A stretch of DNA of 64,000 nucleotides from an uncultured Erwinia sp. (GCA_946221915.1 CAMIKG010000007.1:1-64000), one strand, 5' to 3'. Counted from the stretch's first letter, positions 34,012-43,409 are shown. Numbers and translations: made by a program. Notes: a model not told the origin generated them from the letters alone.

Positions 34012-34194
34012 TTATTCGTCCTCTTCGTCTTCGAAACGCGCCGTAATATGGCCGCCGGTATGGGTGTCGCGGATCTCCTGCGCCACCTGGGCAATTGCCT
34101 GGCCGCTGCTCATACCCTGCGACATCAGTTCCTGAATGCGCTCCACCGCCTGCTGCTGCTGTTCGTGTGATAATGCCGGTAAACCTGTAATCAT
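34012..34194 (-). CDS. yoaH: UPF0181 family protein YoaH
   Basis: Small protein of unknown function, 60 residues (59 in E. coli). Nearly the whole sequence matches: LSHEQQQQAVERIQELMSQG, SSGQAIAQVAQEIR and an acidic C-terminus FEDEEDE. No membrane segment. Divergent from pabB, with overlapping promoter regions. Confidence 0.93.
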   Translation of the reverse strand: MITGLPALSHEQQQQAVERIQELMSQGMSSGQAIAQVAQEIRDTHTGGHITARFEDEEDE

Positions 34195-34306
34195 GGTGAC
34201 TCCTTAACACTTGATGCGCGATTATTCCATGGTGAACAAACAGATGCCAGCAGCAGAAAAATATGCCAGGCTTGCATCTTTATGTTGTGATGACCTGCTG
34301 AACACC

Positions 34307-35677
34307 ATGCCGCCTGTTTACCATTCGTTAGAGTATACGCCCGACGCCCTTAACAATCTGTTTGCCCGCGCCGCCCATTTGCCCTGGGCGATGCTGCTCA
34401 GTTCCGGTTTCGCCGAGCACAGTGATAACCGCTTCGATATTATGGTGGCGGCGCCCTGTGCTGTGCTGCAAACCCATGGCGAGCTGACCCGCTGGCAGCA
34501 GGGCGACAGCATCACAGAATCCACTGACGATCCGCTGACTCTTCTGCAACAGGCGCTGGAACAGTTAAATCTGCCCACCGCGCAGCACGCCGATTTCCCG
34601 TTTCAGGGCGGAGCACTGGGCCTGTTCGGTTACGACCTCGGCCGCCGCTTTGAACAGCTACCGCAGCAGGCGCAGCATGACCTGACCACGCCAGATATGG
34701 CGGTCGGGCTGTATGACTGGGCACTGATAGCCGATCACCAGCGCCGCGCGCTGACGCTGATCACTCATCAGCCGGTTGCTGAACGCCTGGCCTGGCTGGC
34801 AGCACTGCCGCCAGCCGCGCAGCAGGGAAACTTTACCCTGACCAGCGACTGGCAGTCGAATATGACGCCAGAGAGTTATGCCGATAAATTCGCCCGCGTG
34901 CAGCACTATCTGCAGGCGGGTGACTGCTATCAGGTTAATCTGGCGCAGCGCTTTACCGCCAGCTATCAGGGCGATGAGTGGCAGGCATTTACCCTGCTTA
35001 ACCAGCAGAACCGCGCACCGTTCAGCGCCTTCCTGCGCCTGGAACAGAGCGCCATCCTCAGTCTGTCGCCGGAACGTTTTCTGGCGCTGCAGGATGATGT
35101 GATTGAAACCCGGCCGATTAAAGGCACCCTGCCGCGTCTGCCGGACGCCGATGCCGATCGCTTGCAGGCGCAAAAGCTGGCTGACTCACCCAAAGATCGC
35201 GCGGAAAATCTGATGATTGTCGATCTGCTGCGCAACGATATTGGCCGCGTCGCCCAGCCTGGCAGCGTGTCGGTGCCGGAGCTGTTTGTCGTCGAGCCTT
35301 TCCCGGCGGTGCATCATCTGGTCAGTACCATTCGTGGCCGCCTGAAGCCGACACTGCACGCCAGCGATCTGCTGCGCGCCTGTTTCCCCGGTGGCTCAAT
35401 TACCGGCGCGCCGAAAGTGCGCGCAATGGAGATTATTGAAGAGCTGGAACCGCAACGCCGCAACGCCTGGTGCGGCAGCATCGGTTATCTCAGTGTCTGT
35501 GGCCGGATGGATACCAGCATCACCATCCGCACACTGATCGCCGAGCAGGGTAAACTGTTCTGCACCGCTGGCGGCGGCATTGTCGCTGACAGCCACTGCG
35601 CGGCCGAGTACCAGGAAACCTTCGATAAACTGAAACGCATTCTACCCTGTCTGCAGGCCGCCCGTGATGAACAGTAA
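34307..35677 (+). CDS. pabB: Aminodeoxychorismate synthase component I PabB
   Basis: Converts chorismate and ammonia to 4-amino-4-deoxychorismate for folate synthesis, using ammonia supplied by PabA. 456 residues from ATG 34307 (MPPVYHSLEY), which aligns with the E. coli N-terminus (453 residues). The frame stays open to a TTG at 34211 and ATGs at 34214 and 34229; none has a clearly better ribosome site, so the start is the weak point. Catalytic block RPIKGTLPR, then ENLMIVDLLRNDIGR, FPGGSITGAPKVRAME and IGYLSVCG. nudL overlaps its last codons. Confidence 0.92.
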   Translation: MPPVYHSLEYTPDALNNLFARAAHLPWAMLLSSGFAEHSDNRFDIMVAAPCAVLQTHGELTRWQQGDSITESTDDPLTLLQQALEQLNLPTAQHADFPFQGGALGLFGYDLGRRFEQLPQQAQHDLTTPDMAVGLYDWALIADHQRRALTLITHQPVAERLAWLAALPPAAQQGNFTLTSDWQSNMTPESYADKFARVQHYLQAGDCYQVNLAQRFTASYQGDEWQAFTLLNQQNRAPFSAFLRLEQSAILSLSPERFLALQDDVIETRPIKGTLPRLPDADADRLQAQKLADSPKDRAENLMIVDLLRNDIGRVAQPGSVSVPELFVVEPFPAVHHLVSTIRGRLKPTLHASDLLRACFPGGSITGAPKVRAMEIIEELEPQRRNAWCGSIGYLSVCGRMDTSITIRTLIAEQGKLFCTAGGGIVADSHCAAEYQETFDKLKRILPCLQAARDEQ

Positions 35678-36248
35678 TTCCCTGACGCTGACGCAATTCC
35701 TCGCCCGTTTCAGTCTCTGCCTGCCGCCAGCAGCGGAGACATTCGCCCCCAGCCGCCACGCCGCGGTGCTGGTGCCGGTGGTGGCGCGTGAGCAGCCAAC
35801 GCTGTTACTGACCAAACGTGCCGCCACCCTGCGCAAACACGCGGGACAGGTGGCCTTTCCCGGCGGCATGATGGACAGCAGCGACGCGTCGCTGATCGCC
35901 ACCGCGCTGCGCGAAGCCGAGGAAGAAGTCGCGATCCCGCAGCAGCAGGTACAGGTGATCGGCACCCTGCCCGCCGTGACCAGCAGCACCGGTTTTCAGG
36001 TCACGCCGGTGCTGGGCGTCATCCCCGATAACCTGCACTATCACGCCAATGAGGACGAGGTGGCGGCGGTATTTGAAATGCCACTGCAGGAGGCGCTGCG
36101 TCTTGGCCGCTATACGCCGCTGGACATTCAGCGCCACGGTGAACAGCACCGCGTCTGGCTGTCATGGTTTGAGGATTACTTTGTCTGGGGGATGACTGCC
36201 GGCATCATTCGCCAGCTTAGCCTGCAAACGGCGGCGCACGGCGTCTGA
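35667..36248 (+). CDS. nudL: Nudix hydrolase NudL
   Basis: Predicted CoA-type pyrophosphatase, 193 residues. The Nudix box runs from GGMMDSSD through REAEEEVAI (about residues 66-88); upstream is the NUDL-specific stretch LRKHAGQVAFPGG. ATG 35667 overlaps the pabB 3' end by 11 bases, indicating translational coupling; a GTG one codon earlier is an alternative. E. coli has the same pabB-nudL-sdaA order. Confidence 0.94.
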   Translation: MNSNSLTLTQFLARFSLCLPPAAETFAPSRHAAVLVPVVAREQPTLLLTKRAATLRKHAGQVAFPGGMMDSSDASLIATALREAEEEVAIPQQQVQVIGTLPAVTSSTGFQVTPVLGVIPDNLHYHANEDEVAAVFEMPLQEALRLGRYTPLDIQRHGEQHRVWLSWFEDYFVWGMTAGIIRQLSLQTAAHGV

Positions 36249-36543
36249 CAGCGCACCCGCCGTCAAATATGCTTATTAAATGCGCATCGCGTTATTTTTC
36301 ACTGCCAATATCTTATCCCACGATCCAAATCACTTACTTACGCACCGTTTTCATTTATATTCCTCGCGCAACGAAAGTCAGTTATGCTATGCCGCCCGCC
36401 AGCCTGGCAGGATAAGTTTTTACTGAGTTTCAGATAAATTTTTTTCATGCGTAGAGGATCATTTTGCGCGCATGATGAACATAATACCCTCTGCTCACCC
36501 GATATCCGCAGCAGAGCTACTGTATTCCTGAGGAGTTTGTAGC

Positions 36544-37908
36544 GTGATTAGCGTTTTCGACATGTTTAAGATCGGCATTGGCCCCTCCAGTTCGCACACG
36601 GTTGGCCCAATGAAAGCCGGCAAACAATTCGTCGACGATCTGGCGACGAGTGGCCAGCTCAGTTCGGTCACCCGTATCAGCGTCGATGTTTATGGCTCGC
36701 TGTCGCTGACCGGTAAAGGCCACCATACTGATATCGCCATTATTATGGGACTGGCGGGCGCCTCGCCGGAGAGCGTCGATATTGACAGCATTCCAGGCTT
36801 TATCCGTGATGTGGAGCAGCGCCAGCGCCTGCTGCTGGCGAACGGTCAGCATGAAGTGGAGTTCCCGCGCGAAGGCGGCATGGTGTTCCGCAGCGACAAT
36901 CTTGCGCTGCATGAAAACGGCATGCGGATTAACGCGTTCAATGACGATTTGCTGATTTACAGCAAAACCTATTACTCCATCGGCGGTGGTTTTATCGTTG
37001 ATGAAGAGAGTTTTGGTCAGTCCACCCTGTCTGAAGTCAGCGTGCCCTACCCATTCCACAGCGCTAAAGAGATGCTGGCACACTGCCATCACACCGGCCT
37101 GTCGCTCTCCGGCATGGTGCTGAAGAACGAACTGGCGCTGCACACACGCCAGGAGATCGAAAGCTACTTCGGCGCGGTATGGCAGACCATGCGCGACTGT
37201 ATCGACCGTGGCCTGAATACCGAAGGCGTGCTGCCAGGCCCACTGCGTGTCCCGCGTCGTGCTTCAGCTCTGCGTCGCCTGCTGGTCTCCTCCGGCAAGC
37301 TGTCGAACGACCCGATGAACGTGATTGACTGGGTCAATATGTTTGCACTGGCGGTGAACGAAGAGAACGCCGCCGGTGGCCGCGTGGTCACCGCGCCAAC
37401 CAACGGCGCCTGCGGTATCGTTCCGGCAGTGCTGGCCTACTACGACCATTTTATTGAAACCGTGACGCCGGATATCTTTATCCGTTACTTCCTCTCTGCC
37501 GGCGCGATTGGCGTGCTGTATAAAATGAACGCCTCAATTTCCGGTGCTGAAGTGGGCTGCCAGGGTGAAGTCGGCGTAGCCTGTTCCATGGCGGCAGCGG
37601 GTCTGGCGGAGCTGCTCGGCGCCAGCCCGGAGCAGGTTTGCGTCGCGGCGGAAATTGGTATGGAACATAATCTTGGTCTGACCTGCGACCCGGTAGCCGG
37701 ACAGGTTCAGGTGCCATGCATCGAGCGCAACGCCATTGCCTCGGTGAAAGCGATCAACGCTGCGCGTATGGCAATGCGCCGCACCAGTGAGCCGCGCGTC
37801 TCGCTGGATAAAGTGATCGAGACTATGTACGAAACCGGTAAAGATATGAACGCCAAATACCGCGAAACCTCACGCGGCGGACTGGCGATTAAAGTCCAGT
37901 GCGACTAA
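36544..37908 (+). CDS. sdaA: L-serine deaminase I
   Basis: Iron-sulfur enzyme that deaminates L-serine to pyruvate. 454 residues, identical in length to E. coli. The N-terminal domain starts MISVFDMFKIGIGPSSSHTVG; the catalytic part contains TAPTNGACGIVPAVLAYY and ISGAEVGCQGEVGVACSMAA, with the [4Fe-4S] cysteines in the C-terminal half. The start codon is GTG at 36544, with GAGGAG upstream. The 295-base gap before it contains its promoter; E. coli sdaA is controlled by Lrp, but no site can be assigned by eye. Confidence 0.97.
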   Translation: MISVFDMFKIGIGPSSSHTVGPMKAGKQFVDDLATSGQLSSVTRISVDVYGSLSLTGKGHHTDIAIIMGLAGASPESVDIDSIPGFIRDVEQRQRLLLANGQHEVEFPREGGMVFRSDNLALHENGMRINAFNDDLLIYSKTYYSIGGGFIVDEESFGQSTLSEVSVPYPFHSAKEMLAHCHHTGLSLSGMVLKNELALHTRQEIESYFGAVWQTMRDCIDRGLNTEGVLPGPLRVPRRASALRRLLVSSGKLSNDPMNVIDWVNMFALAVNEENAAGGRVVTAPTNGACGIVPAVLAYYDHFIETVTPDIFIRYFLSAGAIGVLYKMNASISGAEVGCQGEVGVACSMAAAGLAELLGASPEQVCVAAEIGMEHNLGLTCDPVAGQVQVPCIERNAIASVKAINAARMAMRRTSEPRVSLDKVIETMYETGKDMNAKYRETSRGGLAIKVQCD

Positions 37909-37989
37909 TATTCAACCAGCAAAATTAATAGAAAAAAAATAGTTCATTAGCGGACTATCACCCGTCCCAGGAAACCGATAGAGTGAATC

Positions 37990-38016
37990 AGCGCGGCCTG
38001 TTTTTCAGGCCGCGCT
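37990..38016 (+). terminator. Terminator of sdaA
   Basis: Perfect 11-bp stem AGCGCGGCCTG / CAGGCCGCGCT with a TTTTT loop, 81 bases after the sdaA stop, followed by GCTGTTTATT. Confidence 0.8.
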
Positions 38017-38129
38017 GCTGTTTATTACATCGCTGCGCTTTTTCATAACCGGGTCTAAACTAATATTTTATTTGGTCGATAACAGTTACTCGGATTCTCG
38101 TTTTGCGCTTTCTTTAAGGGTGGTTACTG

Positions 38130-39692
38130 ATGCAAATGTCCCAGCAAATTGTTGGACAGTTTCGTCGCAAGCGACTCCTGATCGCTTCGATTGTTGCCGC
38201 GTTAGTGCTCATTCTTACTTTAACCTTCCGCTTCTTTGAAGAGAAAGGCCGTATTGAGCAACAAGCGCACCGTTTTGCTAACAACGCTATACAGCGCTTT
38301 GACCGTATGTTCTCGCCACTGGATGTGTCAGCCAATAATACGCTGGCGCTGGTGGGACTGAACTGTGCAGACGTGCGCTTTCCGCTGGTGGAAAAAATGG
38401 CCACCCTGCAGACCGTACGCGCCGTCTGGCTGGTGGATAATGACACGGTTTACTGCTCCAGCATCTATGGTGAGCGGGCGATTACCTTTAGCACAACCTA
38501 TCCTGAACTGGCAGTAAACAACCAGCGTATGCTGCTGACCGTCGATAATTACCTGCTGAAAGGTTCGCCGGTGCTGCTGTTATGGACACCGAAAAGTCTC
38601 GATAACCGCGCAGGCATTTTGCAGGTCATTAATATCGAGATGATGAGCAACTATCTGCTGGAACCGACCCTGCCCTGGGTCGAGCGCGCGATACTGAACG
38701 TCGCCGGTAAAAGCCTGGAATATGGCAATCCGATGATTGAAAAAGCCATTCCTTCAGAAGATGAAGTGAGCTATGAAGAGGCCTCACTGCGTTATCCGTT
38801 CTCTATCACCCTGTTTGGCCCATCCCCCGTCAGGCTGGCGCTGATTAATCTTCCTTCGCAAATGCCGCTGGCGTTATTGTTAAGTATGCTCACCGCGTAC
38901 ATCGTCTGGCTGGCGACCGCCAACCGCATGAGCATCGCCTGGCAAATCAGCTACGGCCTGTCGGCGCGGGAATTTATGGTGTACTGCCAGCCGCTGATTA
39001 ACGCGCGTACCGGTGACTGCGATGGTATTGAGCTGTTGCTGCGCTGGAACAATCCGCGTCAGGGCTGGATTCAGCCGGACGTGTTTATTCCCATGGCCGA
39101 ACGACAGAACCTGATCGCCCCGCTGACGCGCTTTGTGATCAACGAAGCCGTCAGCTACCTGCCACAGTTACCGGACAGCCCGAATTTCTATATTGCGATT
39201 AACGTCGCCGCCAGCCATTTCCGTGACCGCGCTATTCTGGACGATTTGCATCGTCTGTGGTGGCCGGCTAATCCGCGCCAGCAGCTGGTGGTGGAACTGA
39301 CCGAGCGCGACGCGCTGCCAGTGGTGGACCAGCGGGTGGTATCGCATCTGCATAAAATCGGCGTGCAGCTGGCGATTGATGACTTTGGCACCGGGCACAG
39401 CTCTCTGTCTTACCTGAAGACACTGAAACCGGATGTGCTGAAAATCGACAAAATCTTCACCGCCGCTATCGGTACTGACGCGATCAACGCTACTGTCACC
39501 GACATGGTGATTTCGCTGGCGCAGCGGCTGAATATCCGTCTGGTGGCAGAGGGCGTGGAAACCGCGGAACAGGCTGCCTACCTGCGTGAGCGCGGCGTGG
39601 ATACCCTGCAGGGCTATTACTACGCACGACCGATGCCGATGGAGGATTTCCCTGAATGGTTGCGTCAGCATAAGCTGGCGTTAAGCGCCTGA
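38130..39692 (+). CDS. pdeD: Cyclic-di-GMP phosphodiesterase with CSS sensor domain (PdeD/YoaD-like)
   Basis: Membrane-bound EAL phosphodiesterase degrading c-di-GMP, 520 residues (532 in E. coli YoaD). One membrane helix near residues 14-35, then a periplasmic CSS-motif domain with VYCSS near residue 109, whose cysteines sense the DsbA/DsbB redox state, a second helix near 246-266, and a cytoplasmic EAL domain. The EAL signature reads IELLLRW, as variant as in E. coli. Metal and catalytic blocks AINVAASHF, ELTERDA, AIDDFGTGHSS and LVAEGVET are intact, so activity is expected. Follows sdaA as in E. coli. Confidence 0.92.
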   Translation: MQMSQQIVGQFRRKRLLIASIVAALVLILTLTFRFFEEKGRIEQQAHRFANNAIQRFDRMFSPLDVSANNTLALVGLNCADVRFPLVEKMATLQTVRAVWLVDNDTVYCSSIYGERAITFSTTYPELAVNNQRMLLTVDNYLLKGSPVLLLWTPKSLDNRAGILQVINIEMMSNYLLEPTLPWVERAILNVAGKSLEYGNPMIEKAIPSEDEVSYEEASLRYPFSITLFGPSPVRLALINLPSQMPLALLLSMLTAYIVWLATANRMSIAWQISYGLSAREFMVYCQPLINARTGDCDGIELLLRWNNPRQGWIQPDVFIPMAERQNLIAPLTRFVINEAVSYLPQLPDSPNFYIAINVAASHFRDRAILDDLHRLWWPANPRQQLVVELTERDALPVVDQRVVSHLHKIGVQLAIDDFGTGHSSLSYLKTLKPDVLKIDKIFTAAIGTDAINATVTDMVISLAQRLNIRLVAEGVETAEQAAYLRERGVDTLQGYYYARPMPMEDFPEWLRQHKLALSA

Positions 39693-39725
39693 GAAAGCAC
39701 TCGTGATTGCTCTGATAAGGCAAAA

Positions 39726-39761
39726 ATTAACAGGGGCGCTGACTACAGCGCCCCTGTTAAT
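39726..39761. terminator. 16-bp perfect hairpin after pdeD
   Basis: ATTAACAGGGGCGCTG pairs base for base with CAGCGCCCCTGTTAAT around loop ACTA, 34 bases after the pdeD stop. A- and T-rich flanks on both sides suggest a bidirectional terminator shared with the sugar oxidoreductase operon that ends at 39838. Confidence 0.8.
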
Positions 39762-39837
39762 TTCAGCGTTCTGCCAGCATGGTTATGCGTTGCAGAAGTG
39801 GGCGGCCCCCTGATCCGCCCTGTGCCGTCATCGGGCT

Positions 39838-40875
39838 TTATGCCTGGCGCTCTTCATTAAACACCACGCCCAGCTGCCGACGCACCTCATCCATGGCGCT
39901 GAGGGTTTGCAGCGACGTCGCCAGCGAACGCACCGGCGAATCAGTCAGTCCCTGACCGATACACCACGCAACATGTTCCGCTTCATGGCTGAGCTGACTG
40001 TAGCGGTTGGCGGGTTCTTCCCAGCGTAGCGTTTTACCGCCCTGGCTGGAGGTAAGAGTAAAATTACCCGGCGCATAAAACTGGCCGTCCAGCACCAGCG
40101 TGGCGTCACGTCCGGCAATCACTGCCCCACCCGGCGTATTGCTGAACAGCGTGGTGTTTAACACCGAGTGCATGCCGTTAGCATGAGTCAGCAGCATTGA
40201 TGCCTGCCCGTTAACCCCACCCGGCGCAGGCTGTCCCTGAGCGAAAATGGTTTCCGGCGCGCCGCCGACTTTCACACTGAAACCAATCAGGTAGCTGCCA
40301 AGATCCAGCATCGGCCCACCCGCGAGGTCGGCATTGAAAATACGGTGATCGGGAGTAAAAAACTCGCCATGATCGGCAATCAGGGTGTGCACATCCCCCA
40401 GCACGCCATCGTCCAGCAGTTGACTGATCACATCATACTTCGGCGCAAAATCGCACCACATCGCTTCCATACAGAGTACGCCCTGCTGCCGGGCACGTTG
40501 CTGTAATGCCGCGCCTTCGCGCGCGTTCAGCGCCAGCGGCTTTTCAATCAGCACATGTTTTCCGGCACTGAGCACTTTCATGCCATCCGGGTAATGATGG
40601 TTATGCGGCGTGGCGATATACACCACATCAATATCTGGTCGCGCCAGCAGCTCATCCACATTGCTGAAAGCATGGGGAATCTGCCACTTCGCGGCAAAGG
40701 CATCGGCTTTCTGCTGGCTGCGCGAGGTGACCGCCACCAGCTGCTGTGCCGTCTGCTCGCACAGCGCACGGGCAAAGTGGTCGGCAATCCAGCCGGGGCC
40801 AATAATGCCCCAGCGTAACACCGGAATAGTGTGCGCCGCCGGGCGACGCGGCGCGGGTAATGAGGAAGGAAACAT
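39838..40875 (-). CDS. Gfo/Idh/MocA family oxidoreductase (dimeric dihydrodiol/glucose-fructose type)
   Basis: NAD(P)-dependent sugar or polyol dehydrogenase, 345 residues. The Rossmann motif is WGIIGPGWIADHFARAL near residues 22-38, the catalytic lysine is in IEKPLALNAREG, and the C-terminal beta-sheet domain has FNADLAGGPMLDLGSYLI. Third gene of an operon with the paralogous dehydrogenase at 40899 (23-base gap) and the iolE-like gene at 42068. ATG 40875 has CAGGAGAGAG upstream. The N-terminal 15 residues before the fold are a little longer than usual. Substrate unknown. Confidence 0.88.
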   Translation of the reverse strand: MFPSSLPAPRRPAAHTIPVLRWGIIGPGWIADHFARALCEQTAQQLVAVTSRSQQKADAFAAKWQIPHAFSNVDELLARPDIDVVYIATPHNHHYPDGMKVLSAGKHVLIEKPLALNAREGAALQQRARQQGVLCMEAMWCDFAPKYDVISQLLDDGVLGDVHTLIADHGEFFTPDHRIFNADLAGGPMLDLGSYLIGFSVKVGGAPETIFAQGQPAPGGVNGQASMLLTHANGMHSVLNTTLFSNTPGGAVIAGRDATLVLDGQFYAPGNFTLTSSQGGKTLRWEEPANRYSQLSHEAEHVAWCIGQGLTDSPVRSLATSLQTLSAMDEVRRQLGVVFNEERQA

Positions 40876-40898
40876 GCTCTCTCCTGTCGGGTAAATGA

Positions 40899-42068
40899 TC
40901 AGTCAGCCACCGCAGTCCAGCTGCGCGTCACCATCGACTCTTCAATCGCAGTCAGGATCAGCTGGTTCTGCAGACCAAAGGCAAAGTTGGGGTAGCAGTC
41001 ATCGTCACTGCAAATGCCCTGTATCAGGTCATGGACTTCAATCACTTTCACATCGAAATAACCGAGGCCACCACCGCCGAAATCAAAGCCAAAGAAACCG
41101 GCATACGACGGGATCTGGCTGCCGGCATACAGTGTTTTGAAGCCGCGATCGTGCTTGTCATCATTAAAGCGGTAAACCTGCAGTTCGTTAAAGCGCTCGC
41201 CATCCATATACAGCGTGCCTTCAGTGCCGGACACTTCCCAGAACACGCCGAAGATACGTCCGGCAGCAATACGTGAGGCTTCAATCACCCCGGATGCGCC
41301 GCTGGCGAAATTCACCAGGCACTGTACCTGATCGTCATTTTCCACTTCACGCATTTCGGCGTCAGCATCAATGCGGCTGGCATAACCGGCATCCACCTGC
41401 GGTACCGGACGCTGGCGCAGAAAGGTCTGCGCACTGGCGGTGACTTCACGGATATCGCCCATCAGAAACTGCGCCACCGACAGCGTATGCGCCCCAAGAT
41501 CGCCAAGCGCCCCGCTGCCACCCAGCGTCTTCGAACAGCGCCATGACCATGGCAGTGCAGGATCATTGTAGAAGCCCTGATCAAAGGTGCCACGAAAGCG
41601 CACCGGCGTACCGATATCGCCACGTTCAATAATTTGCTTCGCCAGCAGCGCCGCCGGGGTTTTGATATTGTTAAACGCCACCATGGTTTTCACCCCGGCG
41701 CGCTGCGCGGCGGCGGTCATTTCCCGCGCCTGTTGCGCACTCACCGCCAGCGGTTTTTCGCAGTAAACATGCTTACCTGCGGCGATGGCGGCCAGCGCCA
41801 TTTCATAATGGAGATGGTTCGGCGAGGTGATATCGACCACATCCACCTGTGGATCATTAATCAGCTCGCGCCAGTCACCATAAGCCTTCTGCGCACCAAA
41901 GCGGGCGGCATTCGCTTCCGCCAGCGTCTGGTTCTGGTCCGCCAGCGCATACAGCAGCGGACGTTTCGCCAGGTTGGGATAAATCAGCGCCGCGCGGCGA
42001 TAGGCATCAGCATGCGCCTGCCCCATAAAACCGGAACCAATCAGGCCAATATTGAGGGTGTCAGACAT
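40899..42068 (-). CDS. Gfo/Idh/MocA family oxidoreductase (inositol dehydrogenase-like)
   Basis: Second NAD(P)-dependent dehydrogenase of the operon, 389 residues. The Rossmann motif IGLIGSGFMGQAHADAY lies at the N-terminus, VDITSPNHLHYEMAL follows, and the catalytic lysine is in YCEKPLAVSAQQAREM. GSGALGDLGAHTL carries the conserved aspartate and histidine of the active site. Its ATG overlaps the stop of the iolE-like gene in the form TAATG, so translation is coupled. The partner gene suggests a cyclitol or 3-keto-sugar as substrate. Confidence 0.88.
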   Translation of the reverse strand: MSDTLNIGLIGSGFMGQAHADAYRRAALIYPNLAKRPLLYALADQNQTLAEANAARFGAQKAYGDWRELINDPQVDVVDITSPNHLHYEMALAAIAAGKHVYCEKPLAVSAQQAREMTAAAQRAGVKTMVAFNNIKTPAALLAKQIIERGDIGTPVRFRGTFDQGFYNDPALPWSWRCSKTLGGSGALGDLGAHTLSVAQFLMGDIREVTASAQTFLRQRPVPQVDAGYASRIDADAEMREVENDDQVQCLVNFASGASGVIEASRIAAGRIFGVFWEVSGTEGTLYMDGERFNELQVYRFNDDKHDRGFKTLYAGSQIPSYAGFFGFDFGGGGLGYFDVKVIEVHDLIQGICSDDDCYPNFAFGLQNQLILTAIEESMVTRSWTAVAD

Positions 42069-42982
42069 TATGCATTCTCCTTAACGGTAAGCGGGATAGT
42101 GAACTGTTCACTGACCCAGTGAGCGGCACGGCTGGCGGTAGCCAGTGGTGGCGCCTGCTGCGGGTCCTGCTCCGCTTCCACAATCAGCCAGCCCTGGTAG
42201 CCAGAGTGTTTGACAAAGTTGATAATCGGCGCGTAATCAATGCAGCCATCGCCCGGCACGGTAAACAGTCCGGCGCGCACGGCGTCGTTGAAGCTCAGGT
42301 CTTCGTCATACAGGCGTTGCAGCATCGCCGGGCGCACATCTTTAAGATGGATATGCACAATGCGCGGGCCGTATTTACTGAGCACCGCCGCGATATCGAC
42401 ACCCGCGGCATGGCCGTGCCCGCTGTCCAGCACCAGGCCAACATTGTGGCTGGTGTGCTGCAGAAAACGCGCCAGTTCATCGTCGTGCTCCACCAGCATC
42501 ATCAGGTGATGGTGATAAGCCAGCTTCAGACCGTAGTCGCGCAGCAGTACATCGGCGAACGCATTCACTTTGCTGGCGTACTCCATCAGGTCGACGCGGC
42601 TGAGCGCCGGCGAGAGCGAAATCGGTTCATCCAGTGGCGTCGCGCCGGGCAGCTGCCCGCATTCGCCATACACCATGACTTTCGCGCCCAGTTGCTGCAG
42701 CAGGCTGGCGTGATCGCGCACTGCGGCCACCTCGTCCTCCACGCTGCGATCCGCCAGAAAGCCGCTGTGCCAGCCCGATGCCAGCTGCAGTCCCGCTGCA
42801 TTCAGCAATGGTGCAAGCTCGCTGACGGTACGCGGAAACTTTCTGCCCAGTTCAATACCGGCATAGCCCGCCTGTGCAGCCTGCTGCAGGCAGGTTTCCA
42901 GCGGAATATCGCCACCAAGATCTTCCAGCACATCATTGGTCCAGCACAGCGGGCTGACGCCGAGTGTTACGCCTGTTGTCAT
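42068..42982 (-). CDS. IolE-like myo-inosose-2 dehydratase / sugar isomerase
   Basis: TIM-barrel xylose isomerase-like protein, 304 residues, strongly similar to IolE, which dehydrates 2-keto-myo-inositol. Recognisable blocks are GVSPLCWTNDVLEDLGGD, AGYAGIELGRKFPRT, KVMVYGECGQLPG, LAYHHHLMMLVE and HIHLKDVRPAM, and the C-terminal IVEAEQDP. Metal-binding glutamates and histidines are in place. The frame opens to 43210, but ATG 42982 with AAGGAGAAAG is the family start. First gene of a three-gene operon; the other iol genes (iolC, iolD, iolB, iolG) are not nearby, so the pathway is incomplete or different. Confidence 0.85.
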   Translation of the reverse strand: MTTGVTLGVSPLCWTNDVLEDLGGDIPLETCLQQAAQAGYAGIELGRKFPRTVSELAPLLNAAGLQLASGWHSGFLADRSVEDEVAAVRDHASLLQQLGAKVMVYGECGQLPGATPLDEPISLSPALSRVDLMEYASKVNAFADVLLRDYGLKLAYHHHLMMLVEHDDELARFLQHTSHNVGLVLDSGHGHAAGVDIAAVLSKYGPRIVHIHLKDVRPAMLQRLYDEDLSFNDAVRAGLFTVPGDGCIDYAPIINFVKHSGYQGWLIVEAEQDPQQAPPLATASRAAHWVSEQFTIPLTVKENA

Positions 42983-43109
42983 CGCTTTCTCCTTACGGGT
43001 GAGGTTGGCGACACTATAAACAGCGCCCTGCTGGCGTCGGTATCGCTTTTCTGATGGGAAACCATCAGGCACACTGAGCTGAATTTCCCTTTGATTCAGG
43101 AGCCGGATC

Positions 43110-43409
43110 ATGGCGCAGCCCCCTATCGTCACCATCACGTACTGTTCGCAATGCAACTGGATGTTACGCGCGGCCTGGATGGCGCAGGAGTTACTCAACA
43201 CTTTCAGCACCGATCTGGCGCAGGTGACGCTGGTGCCCGCCAGCGGCGGGATTTATCAGATTCAGGTGGATGGTGAACTGATTTGGGATCGGAAAACCGA
43301 TGGCGGTTTCCCGGATGCCGCAGAGATTAAGCGGCGCGTGCGGGCGCAGTGTTTCCCGGATCGGGATTTAGGCCATAATGAGAAGAAAGGCGCGGATAAG
43401 GCGCAGTGA
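43110..43409 (+). CDS. SelT/SelW/SelH family redox protein
   Basis: Small thioredoxin-like protein of the Rdx family, 99 residues. The redox motif CSQC is at residues 12-15, the site where eukaryotic relatives carry CxxU; here both are cysteine and no selenocysteine codon is present. GGIYQIQVDGELIWDRKTDGG is the family GG(I/V)FEV..D..IW region. ATG 43110 has AGGAG upstream. Divergent from the iolE-like operon; no obvious functional link. Cytoplasmic. Confidence 0.87.
   Translation: MAQPPIVTITYCSQCNWMLRAAWMAQELLNTFSTDLAQVTLVPASGGIYQIQVDGELIWDRKTDGGFPDAAEIKRRVRAQCFPDRDLGHNEKKGADKAQ

Noticed and set aside
42119..43054. 311-codon plus-strand frame opposite the iolE-like gene
   Set aside because: The minus-strand frame is a clear IolE homologue with ribosome site and operon context; the opposite frame has none.
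43110..43409. Possible selenoprotein (SelW-type)
   Set aside because: Both redox positions are cysteine codons and there is no in-frame TGA or SECIS-like hairpin.
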